Origin: UBA1351 sp963677885
Lineage (GTDB): Bacteria; Bacillota; Clostridia; Lachnospirales; Vallitaleaceae
Length of the DNA: 64,000 nucleotides
Reading direction: 5' to 3'
NCBI GenBank assembly: GCA_963677885.1
Contig: OY782500.1
Coordinates: 2,480,001 to 2,544,000 of the forward strand
The stretch's first letter is position 1. Each line of letters opens with the position of its first letter. Under the pieces are notes generated by a model. It saw only the letters and a list, made by a program, of their open reading frames with translations. It did no database searches and was not told where the DNA came from. A program made the translations under genes and the position numbers. Of this stretch, positions 1 to 7,407 are shown piece after piece.

Positions 1-1
1 A

Positions 2-100
2 GCATTAACCTTTGTTGATAATGAACATAGTGATAGATATCGCCTAAAACGAATCAAAGAGAAAATCAATAAAATCAGAAGTGAGAATAGAAATTGTTAA
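2..100 (+). CDS. C-terminal end of an unidentified protein (partial)
   Basis: An open frame runs in from the left edge and stops at TAA (98-100), giving 32 residues rich in Lys, Arg and Glu (it includes RLKRIKEKINKI). This looks like the helical, basic tail of a protein, but no family can be recognised from so short a piece. The stretch from here to the IS66 element (374) shows no convincing gene. Confidence 0.3.
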   Translation, partial: ALTFVDNEHSDRYRLKRIKEKINKIRSENRNC

Positions 101-365
101 TGCTTTACTGCTTACATAGGTATAAAAACGTCTTCGGATTATAAAAATTTCAACTCATAACTGCCTACTATAGAGAAAAACATAGTATTGATTGAGACAT
201 CGACTATTCCCCCATCTTAATGTTAAAAAATGCAATATTACAAGACTCTGCATTACTTCTTGCTTCATCTTATCATTCTGATAAGCGCCACTGAAATGTA
301 GTTGTTGAGATAATCTATTCAAAATAATAACAATAGAAGCCATAAAACATGTGCCTAGACTATTA

Positions 366-373
366 TATTCATC
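366..373. repeat. Left 8-bp target site duplication of the IS66 element
   Basis: TATTCATC lies directly outside the left inverted end and is repeated exactly outside the right end (3208-3215). Eight bp is the duplication length usual for IS66 elements. The identity suggests a fairly recent insertion. Confidence 0.95.
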
Positions 374-396
374 GTAAACGCTCCATAGCCAGTACC
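374..396 (+). repeat. IS66 left terminal inverted repeat
   Basis: These 23 bp are the exact reverse complement of 3185-3207. The outermost bases are GTAAACG, fitting the GTAA-type ends common in IS66. Confidence 0.95.
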
Positions 397-431
397 CCTA
401 TAAATAAATGGTCATTTTCATGACCAATTAT

Positions 432-2063
432 TTACTTCTTTGGTTTTCTGATATCTTCCGGTAACTTGTCCGACCAAGGCAGCAGATCTTCCAAGAAGGT
501 CTTACTTGTTTCTTCCATATGTTTAGGAATCTCAGTCAGTAAGTATTCAAAGTACTCATATGGCTTTAAGTTATTCGCTTTTGCTGTTTCAGCTATACTA
601 TAAATAATGGCAGAAGAGTTTGCACCTCGGATAGTGTCAATGACTTGCCAATTCTTCTTACCGATACAAAAACCTCGAATGGAACGCTCGCTGGCATTAT
701 TGTCCATTGGAACGTCACCATCAGTTAAGAACACTTTTAGATAACGTTCTTGATTTAATATATATTTTAATGCATCACGAAGTTTTCCGTTTTTTGGTAC
801 AAGATGGTCATTCTGTTTCAGGAACACAAACAAAGCATCTACCAAGGGTTTGATAATCACCTGGCGTTGCTTAAGTCGCTCCCCGGAAGAAAGATCTTTT
901 AACTTGTTTTCTTCCCGGTATATGGCTTGTATTTGCTTCATAATCAAATATGCCATGGTTTCTTTTTGGCCGGTTTTCGGTACTACTTTGACAGCCTCGT
1001 CAAAGCGACGCCTAGCATGTACCCAGCATCCTGCAATCATCAAGTCTTCAATATCTTTCTCTATACTGTGGTAGACTTGATAGCCATCAGTCACACAAAT
1101 ACCGGAGAAATCTTTAAGGAAGGTCCTGGGATGTGAAGCATTCCTCGTTTTCTGGTATTCATATAGGATGATTTGTTCATCCCTATACATAAAACCTGAA
1201 CGATAAACCCACATGTAACTTTTACTTCCTGCTGACCTACCATCACGATTTACCAGAACCGGAGTTTCATCGGCTTGTATGACATGATAGTTATAGAGTT
1301 TGTCATGAAGATAATCATACATGATTCCCAGGTACTCCTCACTCAGACGAATCATCCAGTTCGCCATGTTCTGTCTTGTGATAGCCAATCCGTAACGCTG
1401 GAATTCTTGTTCTAACCGATAAAGAGGAACTGCGTTAACATACTTACCATTCATAACAGCTGCAGCCAGTGAAGCTGATACAGGACTTCCATGTAGCAAG
1501 CCTTTGGGATGCTTGGCTTTGATAATAGATCCATCAAACTTGCTGGAGTATACACCAATATGGTGTTCATCAACCTCGACCTTTGCCGGAACAAATTTGT
1601 ATCGTTTGGCGATTGCATCTGGCAATTGTTTCCAACCGTTTTCACCAAAGACCTTCACGAGTTCATCCTCAGATATGTAATGGTTAATGATGTTCTTGTG
1701 CAGACCAGACAGATCTTGGTCCTTTTTACCAACACGTTTCTTACCTCGAGGAGGCTTGATTTCCAGATCATCAGGCTCAGGAGCATCCAGATCACTGACG
1801 GCTTCAGCTTCATTGAAGAAGATAATTTGTCCATCCACTTCCATAAACATGACTTGGCTGGTATCTTCCATCTTCTCAGAGGATCTACCAAAACGGTGGT
1901 TGTTGGCAAGAATCATTTGTTCCATCATGACCTGCATTTTATCATTCAATGCTTGAGTCTCCTTTGTCAGGACATCCAGCTGATCTTGTAGGCCAAGAAA
2001 GAGGGAGATGAGGAGTGACTTATCCATTGTATTCAGTTGTTCTTCTGTATATTTAAATGCCAT
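432..2063 (-). CDS. tnpC: IS66 family transposase TnpC
   Basis: This is the DDE-type transposase that moves the element. The 543-residue product has an N-terminal leucine-rich helical segment, a middle domain, and catalytic acids in the expected order: IQADETPVLV, CVTDGYQVYH and the final Glu in NNASERSIRGF. It ends with a basic IS66 C-terminal element. The frame extends upstream to 2129, but the ATG at 2063 (MAFKYTEEQL) has AAAGGAG nine bases before it and matches usual TnpC starts. The length is normal and no stop or frameshift is seen, so it should be active. Confidence 0.95.
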   Translation of the reverse strand: MAFKYTEEQLNTMDKSLLISLFLGLQDQLDVLTKETQALNDKMQVMMEQMILANNHRFGRSSEKMEDTSQVMFMEVDGQIIFFNEAEAVSDLDAPEPDDLEIKPPRGKKRVGKKDQDLSGLHKNIINHYISEDELVKVFGENGWKQLPDAIAKRYKFVPAKVEVDEHHIGVYSSKFDGSIIKAKHPKGLLHGSPVSASLAAAVMNGKYVNAVPLYRLEQEFQRYGLAITRQNMANWMIRLSEEYLGIMYDYLHDKLYNYHVIQADETPVLVNRDGRSAGSKSYMWVYRSGFMYRDEQIILYEYQKTRNASHPRTFLKDFSGICVTDGYQVYHSIEKDIEDLMIAGCWVHARRRFDEAVKVVPKTGQKETMAYLIMKQIQAIYREENKLKDLSSGERLKQRQVIIKPLVDALFVFLKQNDHLVPKNGKLRDALKYILNQERYLKVFLTDGDVPMDNNASERSIRGFCIGKKNWQVIDTIRGANSSAIIYSIAETAKANNLKPYEYFEYLLTEIPKHMEETSKTFLEDLLPWSDKLPEDIRKPKK

Positions 2064-2149
2064 AATCATAAGCTCCTTTATTGCCTTGATTATAGCAGAT
2101 ACAGCGGTTTTAGGCGAATATACAGTCATCCGTCTTTCGTCATTATGAC

Positions 2150-2272
2150 GGTGGATAACTATGCTAAGGAGTCAAGGATATTTGACTAATTAGCACTGTT
2201 ATCCACACAGTTGCTTGTTCGGATACCTCAAAGAGTGAGTATGTCCTCTTTCAAGGTATCATGTGTGGATAA
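2150..2272. promoter_or_regulatory. DnaA-box-like cluster and hairpin between tnpC and tnpB
   Basis: This gene-free part of the IS holds two perfect DnaA-box 9-mers, TTATCCACA at 2199-2207 (plus) and 2264-2272 (minus), and one with a single mismatch at 2150-2158 (minus, TTATCCACC). The two perfect boxes are the outer arms of an inverted repeat; inside them GGATACCTCAAAGAG can pair imperfectly with CTCTTTCAAGGTATC. DnaA binding is inferred from the match only. Confidence 0.55.
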
Positions 2273-2347
2273 TACTTCAGAATCTTAGGATTTTTAGGAT
2301 TCTAGAACTTATAAACAGGTTTTATTTTCTACGAAATGTACAAAAAC

Positions 2348-2710
2348 TTACATGATAGTTGGAGGGTTTTCCATCTTAACAATGGGACGTTTAGCAATAA
2401 CTTCAAGACCCTGCATAAGCATACGGTATTGGTCTTCAGAAATTTCAACTGCTTGGTCAGCTGATCTTGGCCAGTTAAAAGCTCCAATCTCCAAACGTTT
2501 ATAGCAGAGCAAGAAACCATCGCCCTCCCAAAGTAATGCTTTGATACGATCTGTACGTCTGCCACAAAACAGAAACAAGGTATTTCTATCATAAGGATCC
2601 AGCTGGAACTCAAAGCGAATAATACCAGCTAAACCATCAATGCCACGACGGAGATCCGTATAACCGGTTGCTATATATATTTTCTTGAAGCCATGACCAT
2701 CATCCAACAT
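2348..2710 (-). CDS. tnpB: IS66 accessory protein TnpB (Orf2)
   Basis: This 120-residue protein is the conserved second accessory protein of IS66 elements, needed for transposition in studied members though its biochemical role is unclear. The family pattern is visible in GYTDLRRGIDGLA, NTLFLFCGRRTDRIK and WEGDGFLLCYKRLE. Its start overlaps the end of tnpA by 11 bp, so the two are probably translationally coupled. About 280 bp separate it from the tnpC start, a gap occupied by the DnaA-box-like cluster. Confidence 0.93.
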   Translation of the reverse strand: MLDDGHGFKKIYIATGYTDLRRGIDGLAGIIRFEFQLDPYDRNTLFLFCGRRTDRIKALLWEGDGFLLCYKRLEIGAFNWPRSADQAVEISEDQYRMLMQGLEVIAKRPIVKMENPPTIM

Positions 2711-3086
2711 GGTAAAGAGCTCCTATAATAGCATGGAGAAAATCTGGTGTTGCTGACGATAAGAGTTCAATGGTTATGTTATTGGGGCCGTGTAGTATAG
2801 CTACTGACTTTGCTTCAATGGGTTCTTGCACAGCAACTTTTGGTAACCTGGTTGTATGCTGAGGTAGTGATAATTCTACAAACTCTGTAGGGTGATGCTG
2901 GATTTGTTCCAAGCATGCTTCCCGAACACACCGAAGACGATAGTAATAATTGGCTTTTGATATACCATGAAGATTACACCAGTCTTCAACATTGGTCCCT
3001 TTAGGGCGAGCCTGGCAGTCTTTAATCTGTTCAGCCCACTTTTTTAGGCGGACTTGTTTAGCAACGATACTTGTTTGAGATTTCAT
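2700..3086 (-). CDS. tnpA: IS66 accessory protein TnpA (Orf1)
   Basis: This is the first gene of the element, 128 residues, with a basic N-terminal helical region (KKWAEQIKDCQARPKG) and a putative helix-turn-helix (VEDWCNLHGISKANYYYRLR), as in IS66 Orf1 proteins. AAAGGAG lies eight bases before the ATG. A 32-bp perfect palindrome sits immediately upstream of that ribosome site and could limit expression. The C-terminal half is poorly conserved in the family, so identity rests on the N-terminal half and position. Confidence 0.88.
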   Translation of the reverse strand: MKSQTSIVAKQVRLKKWAEQIKDCQARPKGTNVEDWCNLHGISKANYYYRLRCVREACLEQIQHHPTEFVELSLPQHTTRLPKVAVQEPIEAKSVAILHGPNNITIELLSSATPDFLHAIIGALYHVG

Positions 3087-3105
3087 CTTGTTCTCCTTTT
3101 GACTT

Positions 3106-3137
3106 GTCTTAAAAGTTTAGTACTAAACTTTTAAGAC
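3106..3137. promoter_or_regulatory. 32-bp perfect palindrome upstream of tnpA
   Basis: GTCTTAAAAGTTTAGT is followed directly by its own reverse complement, so the dyad has no loop. It lies about 20 bp before the tnpA start, next to the AAGGAG site. It may be an operator, or a structure that blocks translation when transcription enters from outside the IS. Confidence 0.6.
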
Positions 3138-3184
3138 TCATAGTGTAATAAGAACATTATCTCAAAAATAAATGGTCAGTGGTA

Positions 3185-3207
3185 GGTACTGGCTATGGAG
3201 CGTTTAC
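3185..3207 (-). repeat. IS66 right terminal inverted repeat
   Basis: Exact reverse complement of 374-396. The flanking 3208-3215 is the second copy of the target duplication. Confidence 0.95.
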
Positions 3208-3215
3208 TATTCATC
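3208..3215. repeat. Right 8-bp target site duplication
   Basis: TATTCATC is identical to 366-373. From here to 3488 I see no well-supported gene; a 41-residue minus-strand frame (about 3241-3366) is too weak to call. Confidence 0.95.
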
Positions 3216-3488
3216 AAGTACTAATAATCTAAGTAGTTTTATTTCTCTTCCGGTGATTTAGGCGAGACTATATTATACATTGAGAGCATAGACTTTATAA
3301 TTGTCATTATAGAAGCAAGATGCTCTTTAAACTCAGGTGTTACTAACGAAAAACTACACTTCATCCCAAGTCTTTACAATCAAACCACAATCCTGTATAC
3401 TTGAATCAGGTTCACAAAGCCCCAATTTACAGGGTTTATAGAAGTAATTAGAAGTTATAGGAACCTGGCTAGAAAGAGGCAGAATTTT

Positions 3489-3770
3489 ATGTTCAGAATC
3501 TGGGGAAAACTCATGAAAAACAACCGTTTCCTTCAAGATATGGTTGTTGAAATAGATAACCCATCCATGAGCCGTCAAGACAAGATTGATGAGGCTTTGG
3601 ATCAATTTACCATGGCTTTCGATTTACAAAAGCCCATGTGGTTTGACAAGAACACCAAGGAAATGGACCAATTTTCCAGAACACATTTCTACGACGATCA
3701 GTTCATTGAGAGTATTACATTTGATTACCTTGAAATTGAAATCATCGAAGACGATAAAGAAGATGATTAG
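3489..3770 (+). CDS. Small acidic protein of unknown function
   Basis: The product is 93 residues, soluble and acidic, with a very acidic tail (IEIIEDDKEDD). I do not recognise a family. It is probably real because it lies 32 bp before the diguanylate cyclase gene on the same strand and its composition is protein-like (DKIDEALDQFTMAFDLQKPM). Two starts are possible: ATG 3489, with AGAGG nine bases upstream, or ATG 3513 (MKNNRFLQDM), with GGGGA six bases upstream; the second would give 85 residues. It may share a transcript with the cyclase, which would suggest a signalling or adaptor role, but this is inference. Confidence 0.6.
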   Translation: MFRIWGKLMKNNRFLQDMVVEIDNPSMSRQDKIDEALDQFTMAFDLQKPMWFDKNTKEMDQFSRTHFYDDQFIESITFDYLEIEIIEDDKEDD

Positions 3771-3802
3771 GTAGACTTAAGGATGACGCATAGGAGGTTG
3801 AG

Positions 3803-5365
3803 ATGAACTCCACCGTGCAGGGAAACAATCAGACCAGGCAAGAAGTTAAAAACAGGGTTTTGGATGATATCTATTTTGGTATGATCCTATTAATTGTGCC
3901 TTTGGCACTTATATCGTGGTTTCGTTTTGATAATTTAGATAGGCGTGACCTCTTTTTTGTGACCATTAGTTTTCCGCTTATACTTGCCTTTATACATATC
4001 TTTAAGAAGCATTTTTCATATCTTTATAGGACCTGGTTCTTGGTTGGCATCTATTATGCCGCTGGAATTATGGCCTATCTGCAACTGGGTATTGTCAGTA
4101 TCGGTTTGGCCTTGTTTTTTGCCAGCAATTTTGTGGCTGTTATGCTATTATCCAGAAAAACTTCTATATGTATATTGACTTTCAATGGTGTTAGTATTTT
4201 GACAGTTTCCATCTTAACAGTCATGAAGATCATTCATTTTGAGTTTAAAGTTGATGAGGTTCTCTATAACGCCGAAACCTGGATTATCCAGATGTTGGGT
4301 TATGCCATGATTAGTATTGTAGTCACCTTGGCAATAAAAAGACTCAACAGTTACAACGAAGACTTCATTATTGAATTACAGGTGAAAAATTCAGAAATTC
4401 AAGATAAATTAGACCTGATCCTCCAGCAGGATGAGACAATCAAGACCAAGGAAAGTCAACTTGTATCGACACAAATGCTGGCTGATTCTAGTGAAGCTAT
4501 GTATCAAACCCTTTTTAACAGCTTAGATGAACTGGTTTATGCCATGGATCTTGACGGACGTTTTGAAGTGGTCAACGATAACCTTTTAAGCACTTTAAAA
4601 ACCAACGAGGATGCTGTCATCGGCAAAACCATCTACGAGATTTTCCCAGGTACTGATATGGATTCACAATGGGAATCCACTAAGCAGAGAGTCATAGAAA
4701 CAGGTGAAAAAGACATTCAGTACAACACCTTTAAGGATCCTTCAGGTAAAATCCAGACCTATGAAGTAACCCTTCTTCCAATATATATTAATGGTAAGGT
4801 AGCAAAACTCATGGGAACCAGCAGAGACATTACTGAATTACTGGACAAAGAAGAGACCATCCATAATCTGGCTTTTACTGACCAGCTGACTGGAATCAAA
4901 AACCGAATTGCCTTTAAAGAGTTTATCGAAGGACGTATCAAAAATTATACAATAGGTACTTATCCTTTTGTAATATGCCTGATTGATATTGATAACTTTA
5001 AGAACGTTAATGACACCATTGGTCACTTAAAGGGCGATGACCTGATTACCCTTATAGCAAACCGCCTAAAAGACCAGTTCGAGGAAACCCTTATGGTTGC
5101 CCGTATCGGTGGTGATGAATTTGCTATTGCAGCTACAATCAATGATTCTCTAACGGATACAGAAGACCTTATTACCAGAATCAGAGCTGCCTTTGTTAAA
5201 CCCTTTCATGTTCAAAATGAAAGCTTTACTTTTACTGTTTGTTCAGGAACTTCTATCTATCCCTATGATGGAAGCAGCTATGACGAACTCTTTTCCTGTG
5301 CAGATTATGCCCTCTTTAATGCCAAGAAAAAGGGTAAGGACAAACATGTTGGCTATAAGCCATAA
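3803..5365 (+). CDS. Membrane-anchored PAS-GGDEF diguanylate cyclase
   Basis: This enzyme makes cyclic di-GMP from two GTP. The 520-residue protein has several hydrophobic segments in its first 190 residues (membrane sensor), a short coiled region, a PAS domain at about 225-345, and a GGDEF domain at about 355-520. The active-site motif is intact (ARIGGDEFAIA). No RxxD inhibitory site is seen at the usual place just upstream, so product inhibition may be absent. The start is firm: AGGAGG precedes the ATG. The input ligand is unknown. It is convergent with the radical SAM gene, with only about 50 bp between and no evident terminator. Confidence 0.93.
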   Translation: MNSTVQGNNQTRQEVKNRVLDDIYFGMILLIVPLALISWFRFDNLDRRDLFFVTISFPLILAFIHIFKKHFSYLYRTWFLVGIYYAAGIMAYLQLGIVSIGLALFFASNFVAVMLLSRKTSICILTFNGVSILTVSILTVMKIIHFEFKVDEVLYNAETWIIQMLGYAMISIVVTLAIKRLNSYNEDFIIELQVKNSEIQDKLDLILQQDETIKTKESQLVSTQMLADSSEAMYQTLFNSLDELVYAMDLDGRFEVVNDNLLSTLKTNEDAVIGKTIYEIFPGTDMDSQWESTKQRVIETGEKDIQYNTFKDPSGKIQTYEVTLLPIYINGKVAKLMGTSRDITELLDKEETIHNLAFTDQLTGIKNRIAFKEFIEGRIKNYTIGTYPFVICLIDIDNFKNVNDTIGHLKGDDLITLIANRLKDQFEETLMVARIGGDEFAIAATINDSLTDTEDLITRIRAAFVKPFHVQNESFTFTVCSGTSIYPYDGSSYDELFSCADYALFNAKKKGKDKHVGYKP

Positions 5366-5417
5366 ACCATAATCCATACCCCTATTTCATAAGCACAAAA
5401 TTCTGATTAGGTTCAAC

Positions 5418-6305
5418 TTAATCATCCTTAAACAGTGATAACTGAGTCTCTGTCACCTTTTTCTCATACATAGGCATCCCAACATAAATCCCCTCTTCCT
5501 TACATCGCTGCTTGAAGTAGGCATGCATTTTTTTGCCGTTCACACAGTAAGCTCCATAACTATTCTTAAACCGTCTCTTATATTTATCAACCAATTCCGG
5601 ATCATATTCTGCCAATTTCTCGTAAAAATATTCTCTTTGCCTGTCCCTAAGAGTCACGGCAAAACCAGGATAAACAAACTGCACATCATAATCTTTGCAG
5701 GCTTTGATGATAGCCTCCAGATGGTCCCGGTCTTCCATAATATAAGGCAATTGTGGCATGACCAGAAGTCCTGTCTGTATGCCTAGGGAGTTGAGAATTC
5801 CTACAGCCTCCATTCGTTTGGATGGAAGTGGTGCCGAAGGCTCAATAATCCTTGCCAGGTCATCATCCATAGTGGTTATGGTCATACTGACACAGGCATA
5901 CCGCTTGGCTATCTCACCCAAGACATCTAGATCCCGAAGGACCAGGTTGGACTTGGTGGCCAGGTTAACCCGCATACCGTATCTATCAATGACCTTAAGG
6001 CTTTCCCTGGTTAGCTCATATTTCTTCTCAATGGGCATATAGGGATCACTCATGGCACCGGTACCGATGGTATAGCGCTTTCGCATTCTTCTAAGGCTTT
6101 GATCCAGTAATGTGGCTGCATTGGTCTTAACAATGATTTCGCCGTCAAAGTCATCAACGTGGTAACATTCTGACCGACTGTCACAGTAAATACAGTGATG
6201 CTGGCATCCTCGATATATATTCATATTGTACTGGACCCCAAACCAGGACGATGGCTTGGAAGTACGGCTGATGATGGTTTTGGCTTCAATTTCTGTGACT
6301 TTCAT
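5418..6305 (-). CDS. SPL-like radical SAM protein
   Basis: A 295-residue radical SAM enzyme carrying a 4Fe-4S cluster and generating a 5'-deoxyadenosyl radical. The cluster motif is CQHHCIYCDSRSEC (CxxxCxxC) about residue 40, followed by TNAATLLDQSL and GTGAMSDPYMPIE, as in proteins annotated as SPL family. True spore photoproduct lyase is somewhat longer and differs in detail, so DNA repair is possible but unproven. I chose the ATG at 6305 (MKVTEIEAK), which has AGGTGA close by; a GTG at 6356 would add 17 residues with no ribosome site. Confidence 0.85.
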   Translation of the reverse strand: MKVTEIEAKTIISRTSKPSSWFGVQYNMNIYRGCQHHCIYCDSRSECYHVDDFDGEIIVKTNAATLLDQSLRRMRKRYTIGTGAMSDPYMPIEKKYELTRESLKVIDRYGMRVNLATKSNLVLRDLDVLGEIAKRYACVSMTITTMDDDLARIIEPSAPLPSKRMEAVGILNSLGIQTGLLVMPQLPYIMEDRDHLEAIIKACKDYDVQFVYPGFAVTLRDRQREYFYEKLAEYDPELVDKYKRRFKNSYGAYCVNGKKMHAYFKQRCKEEGIYVGMPMYEKKVTETQLSLFKDD

Positions 6306-6412
6306 GGATTCACCTGTCTTTATGGGTTCGATTGACGCTATGAGTTCAATTGACACTTTAGGGGCAACTCATATTTTCTTCCTCTATTATGCATTACTTT
6401 CCGACAATTGAA

Positions 6413-6453
6413 AAGCCCGGACCTAAGGTTTATCATATACCTGGTCCGGGCTT
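6413..6453 (-). terminator. Rho-independent terminator of the carbohydrate operon
   Basis: An 11-bp perfect GC-rich stem (AAGCCCGGACC with GGTCCGGGCTT) has a short inner stem and, read on the minus strand, is followed by CTTTTCAATT. It lies 50 bp after the last permease gene. Confidence 0.85.
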
Positions 6454-6502
6454 ATTAGATCTCATTATAAACTTTTCCTGATCAAAATCACCTGTCCATC
6501 CA

Positions 6503-7366
6503 CTACTTAATTCCTGAGTGGGCCATGGTGTTCATGACCTTGCTCTGAAGGAGAATAAATAGCAGAATATTTGGGACAAACATAATCAAGGCTGCCGCTG
6601 CTGCCACCCCTTGACCGGCAACTGCCGTGTTAAGGTTGGCCATGGAATTCATGAAGAAAGCCAAGGTTCTCATACTTTCTTTTGTCGTGAACATATTGGA
6701 CGTTTCCATGTTTCCCCAGACAGCCTGGAAGGCCAGTATACTAACGGTTGCAACTGCTGGTTTAATTAGGGGCAGGATGACGGTAAAGTAAACCTTGAAC
6801 AAGCCTGCACCATCCACAACTGCTGCTTCCATTAATTCGTTAGGCACCTGATCCATAAACTGTTTGATTAGGAAAAGACCTACAGGCATGGCCAGCAGTG
6901 GCAATATATGGGCAAAATAAGTGTCCATAATTCCCAGTCTGTCAATGGTTAAGTATCTTGGAATCATCACTGCCGCCGGAACGAACATCAGGGACAGGGT
7001 ATTGATTTCAAAAAGTACTTTTTTGCCCTTAAAGTCCAGCTTTGAAAAAGCGAATCCAGCCATGGAACCGATCATGATCATAAGGATGATGACACTGGAC
7101 GTTACCAATAAAGTGTTGAAGATATAACGGCCCAGGGATACAACCGATGACCGGGTAATCTGGATAAACATATAGAAGTTATCCAGGGTTGGCTGCTTAA
7201 CAAAGAACTGCGGCGGGAAGGCAAAAAGTTCATTCAGTGGTTTAAAGGCATGATTCATGATGAACACAATTGGCAATGCCATGAACACAGCCAGCGGCAC
7301 CAAAAAGATATAGAATTTTAGTTGGTCCTTTCCAAAGCGTTTTGGATTAACAGTAATGGTTTTCAT
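6503..7366 (-). CDS. Carbohydrate ABC transporter permease (MalG type)
   Basis: This is one of four CUT1 inner-membrane permeases in the locus. The 287-residue protein has six predicted membrane helices and the conserved cytoplasmic loop that docks on the ATPase (EAAVVDGAGLFKVYFTVILP). The C-terminus ends AHSGIK, typical of the MalG/UgpE side. It follows a lipoprotein solute-binding gene by about 40 bp and probably pairs with it. No ATPase gene is nearby, so a shared MsmX-like ATPase elsewhere is likely. It is the last gene of the operon, before the terminator at 6413-6453. Confidence 0.93.
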   Translation of the reverse strand: MKTITVNPKRFGKDQLKFYIFLVPLAVFMALPIVFIMNHAFKPLNELFAFPPQFFVKQPTLDNFYMFIQITRSSVVSLGRYIFNTLLVTSSVIILMIMIGSMAGFAFSKLDFKGKKVLFEINTLSLMFVPAAVMIPRYLTIDRLGIMDTYFAHILPLLAMPVGLFLIKQFMDQVPNELMEAAVVDGAGLFKVYFTVILPLIKPAVATVSILAFQAVWGNMETSNMFTTKESMRTLAFFMNSMANLNTAVAGQGVAAAAALIMFVPNILLFILLQSKVMNTMAHSGIK

Positions 7367-7407
7367 AAATCATACCTTTCTAATTCATTGGTCTAGGATA
7401 CTAATTA

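Larger units (their letters stand above)
374..3207 (-). mobile_element. Complete IS66-family insertion sequence (2834 bp)
   Basis: The element has the three-gene IS66 layout read on the minus strand: tnpA (2700-3086), tnpB (2348-2710) and tnpC (432-2063). It is bounded by perfect 23-bp inverted ends (374-396 and 3185-3207, outer sequence GTAAACGCTCC) and an 8-bp direct repeat, TATTCATC. All three frames are open, so the copy looks intact. A 13-bp direct repeat, AAATAAATGGTCA, lies just inside each end (402-414 and 3166-3178). It landed between genes: neither flank shows a clearly interrupted reading frame. Confidence 0.96.

Noticed and set aside
1..104. AGCATTAAC / GTTAATGCT inverted repeat at the window start
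   Set aside because: Only 9 bp with arms about 86 bp apart; easily chance.
155..343. 62-residue minus-strand open frame left of the IS
   Set aside because: No ribosome site or recognisable protein pattern. I rebuilt the sequence across the IS and found no convincing gene interrupted by it.
3354..3605. 83-residue minus-strand open frame
   Set aside because: It overlaps the better supported plus-strand acidic protein gene and has no ribosome site.
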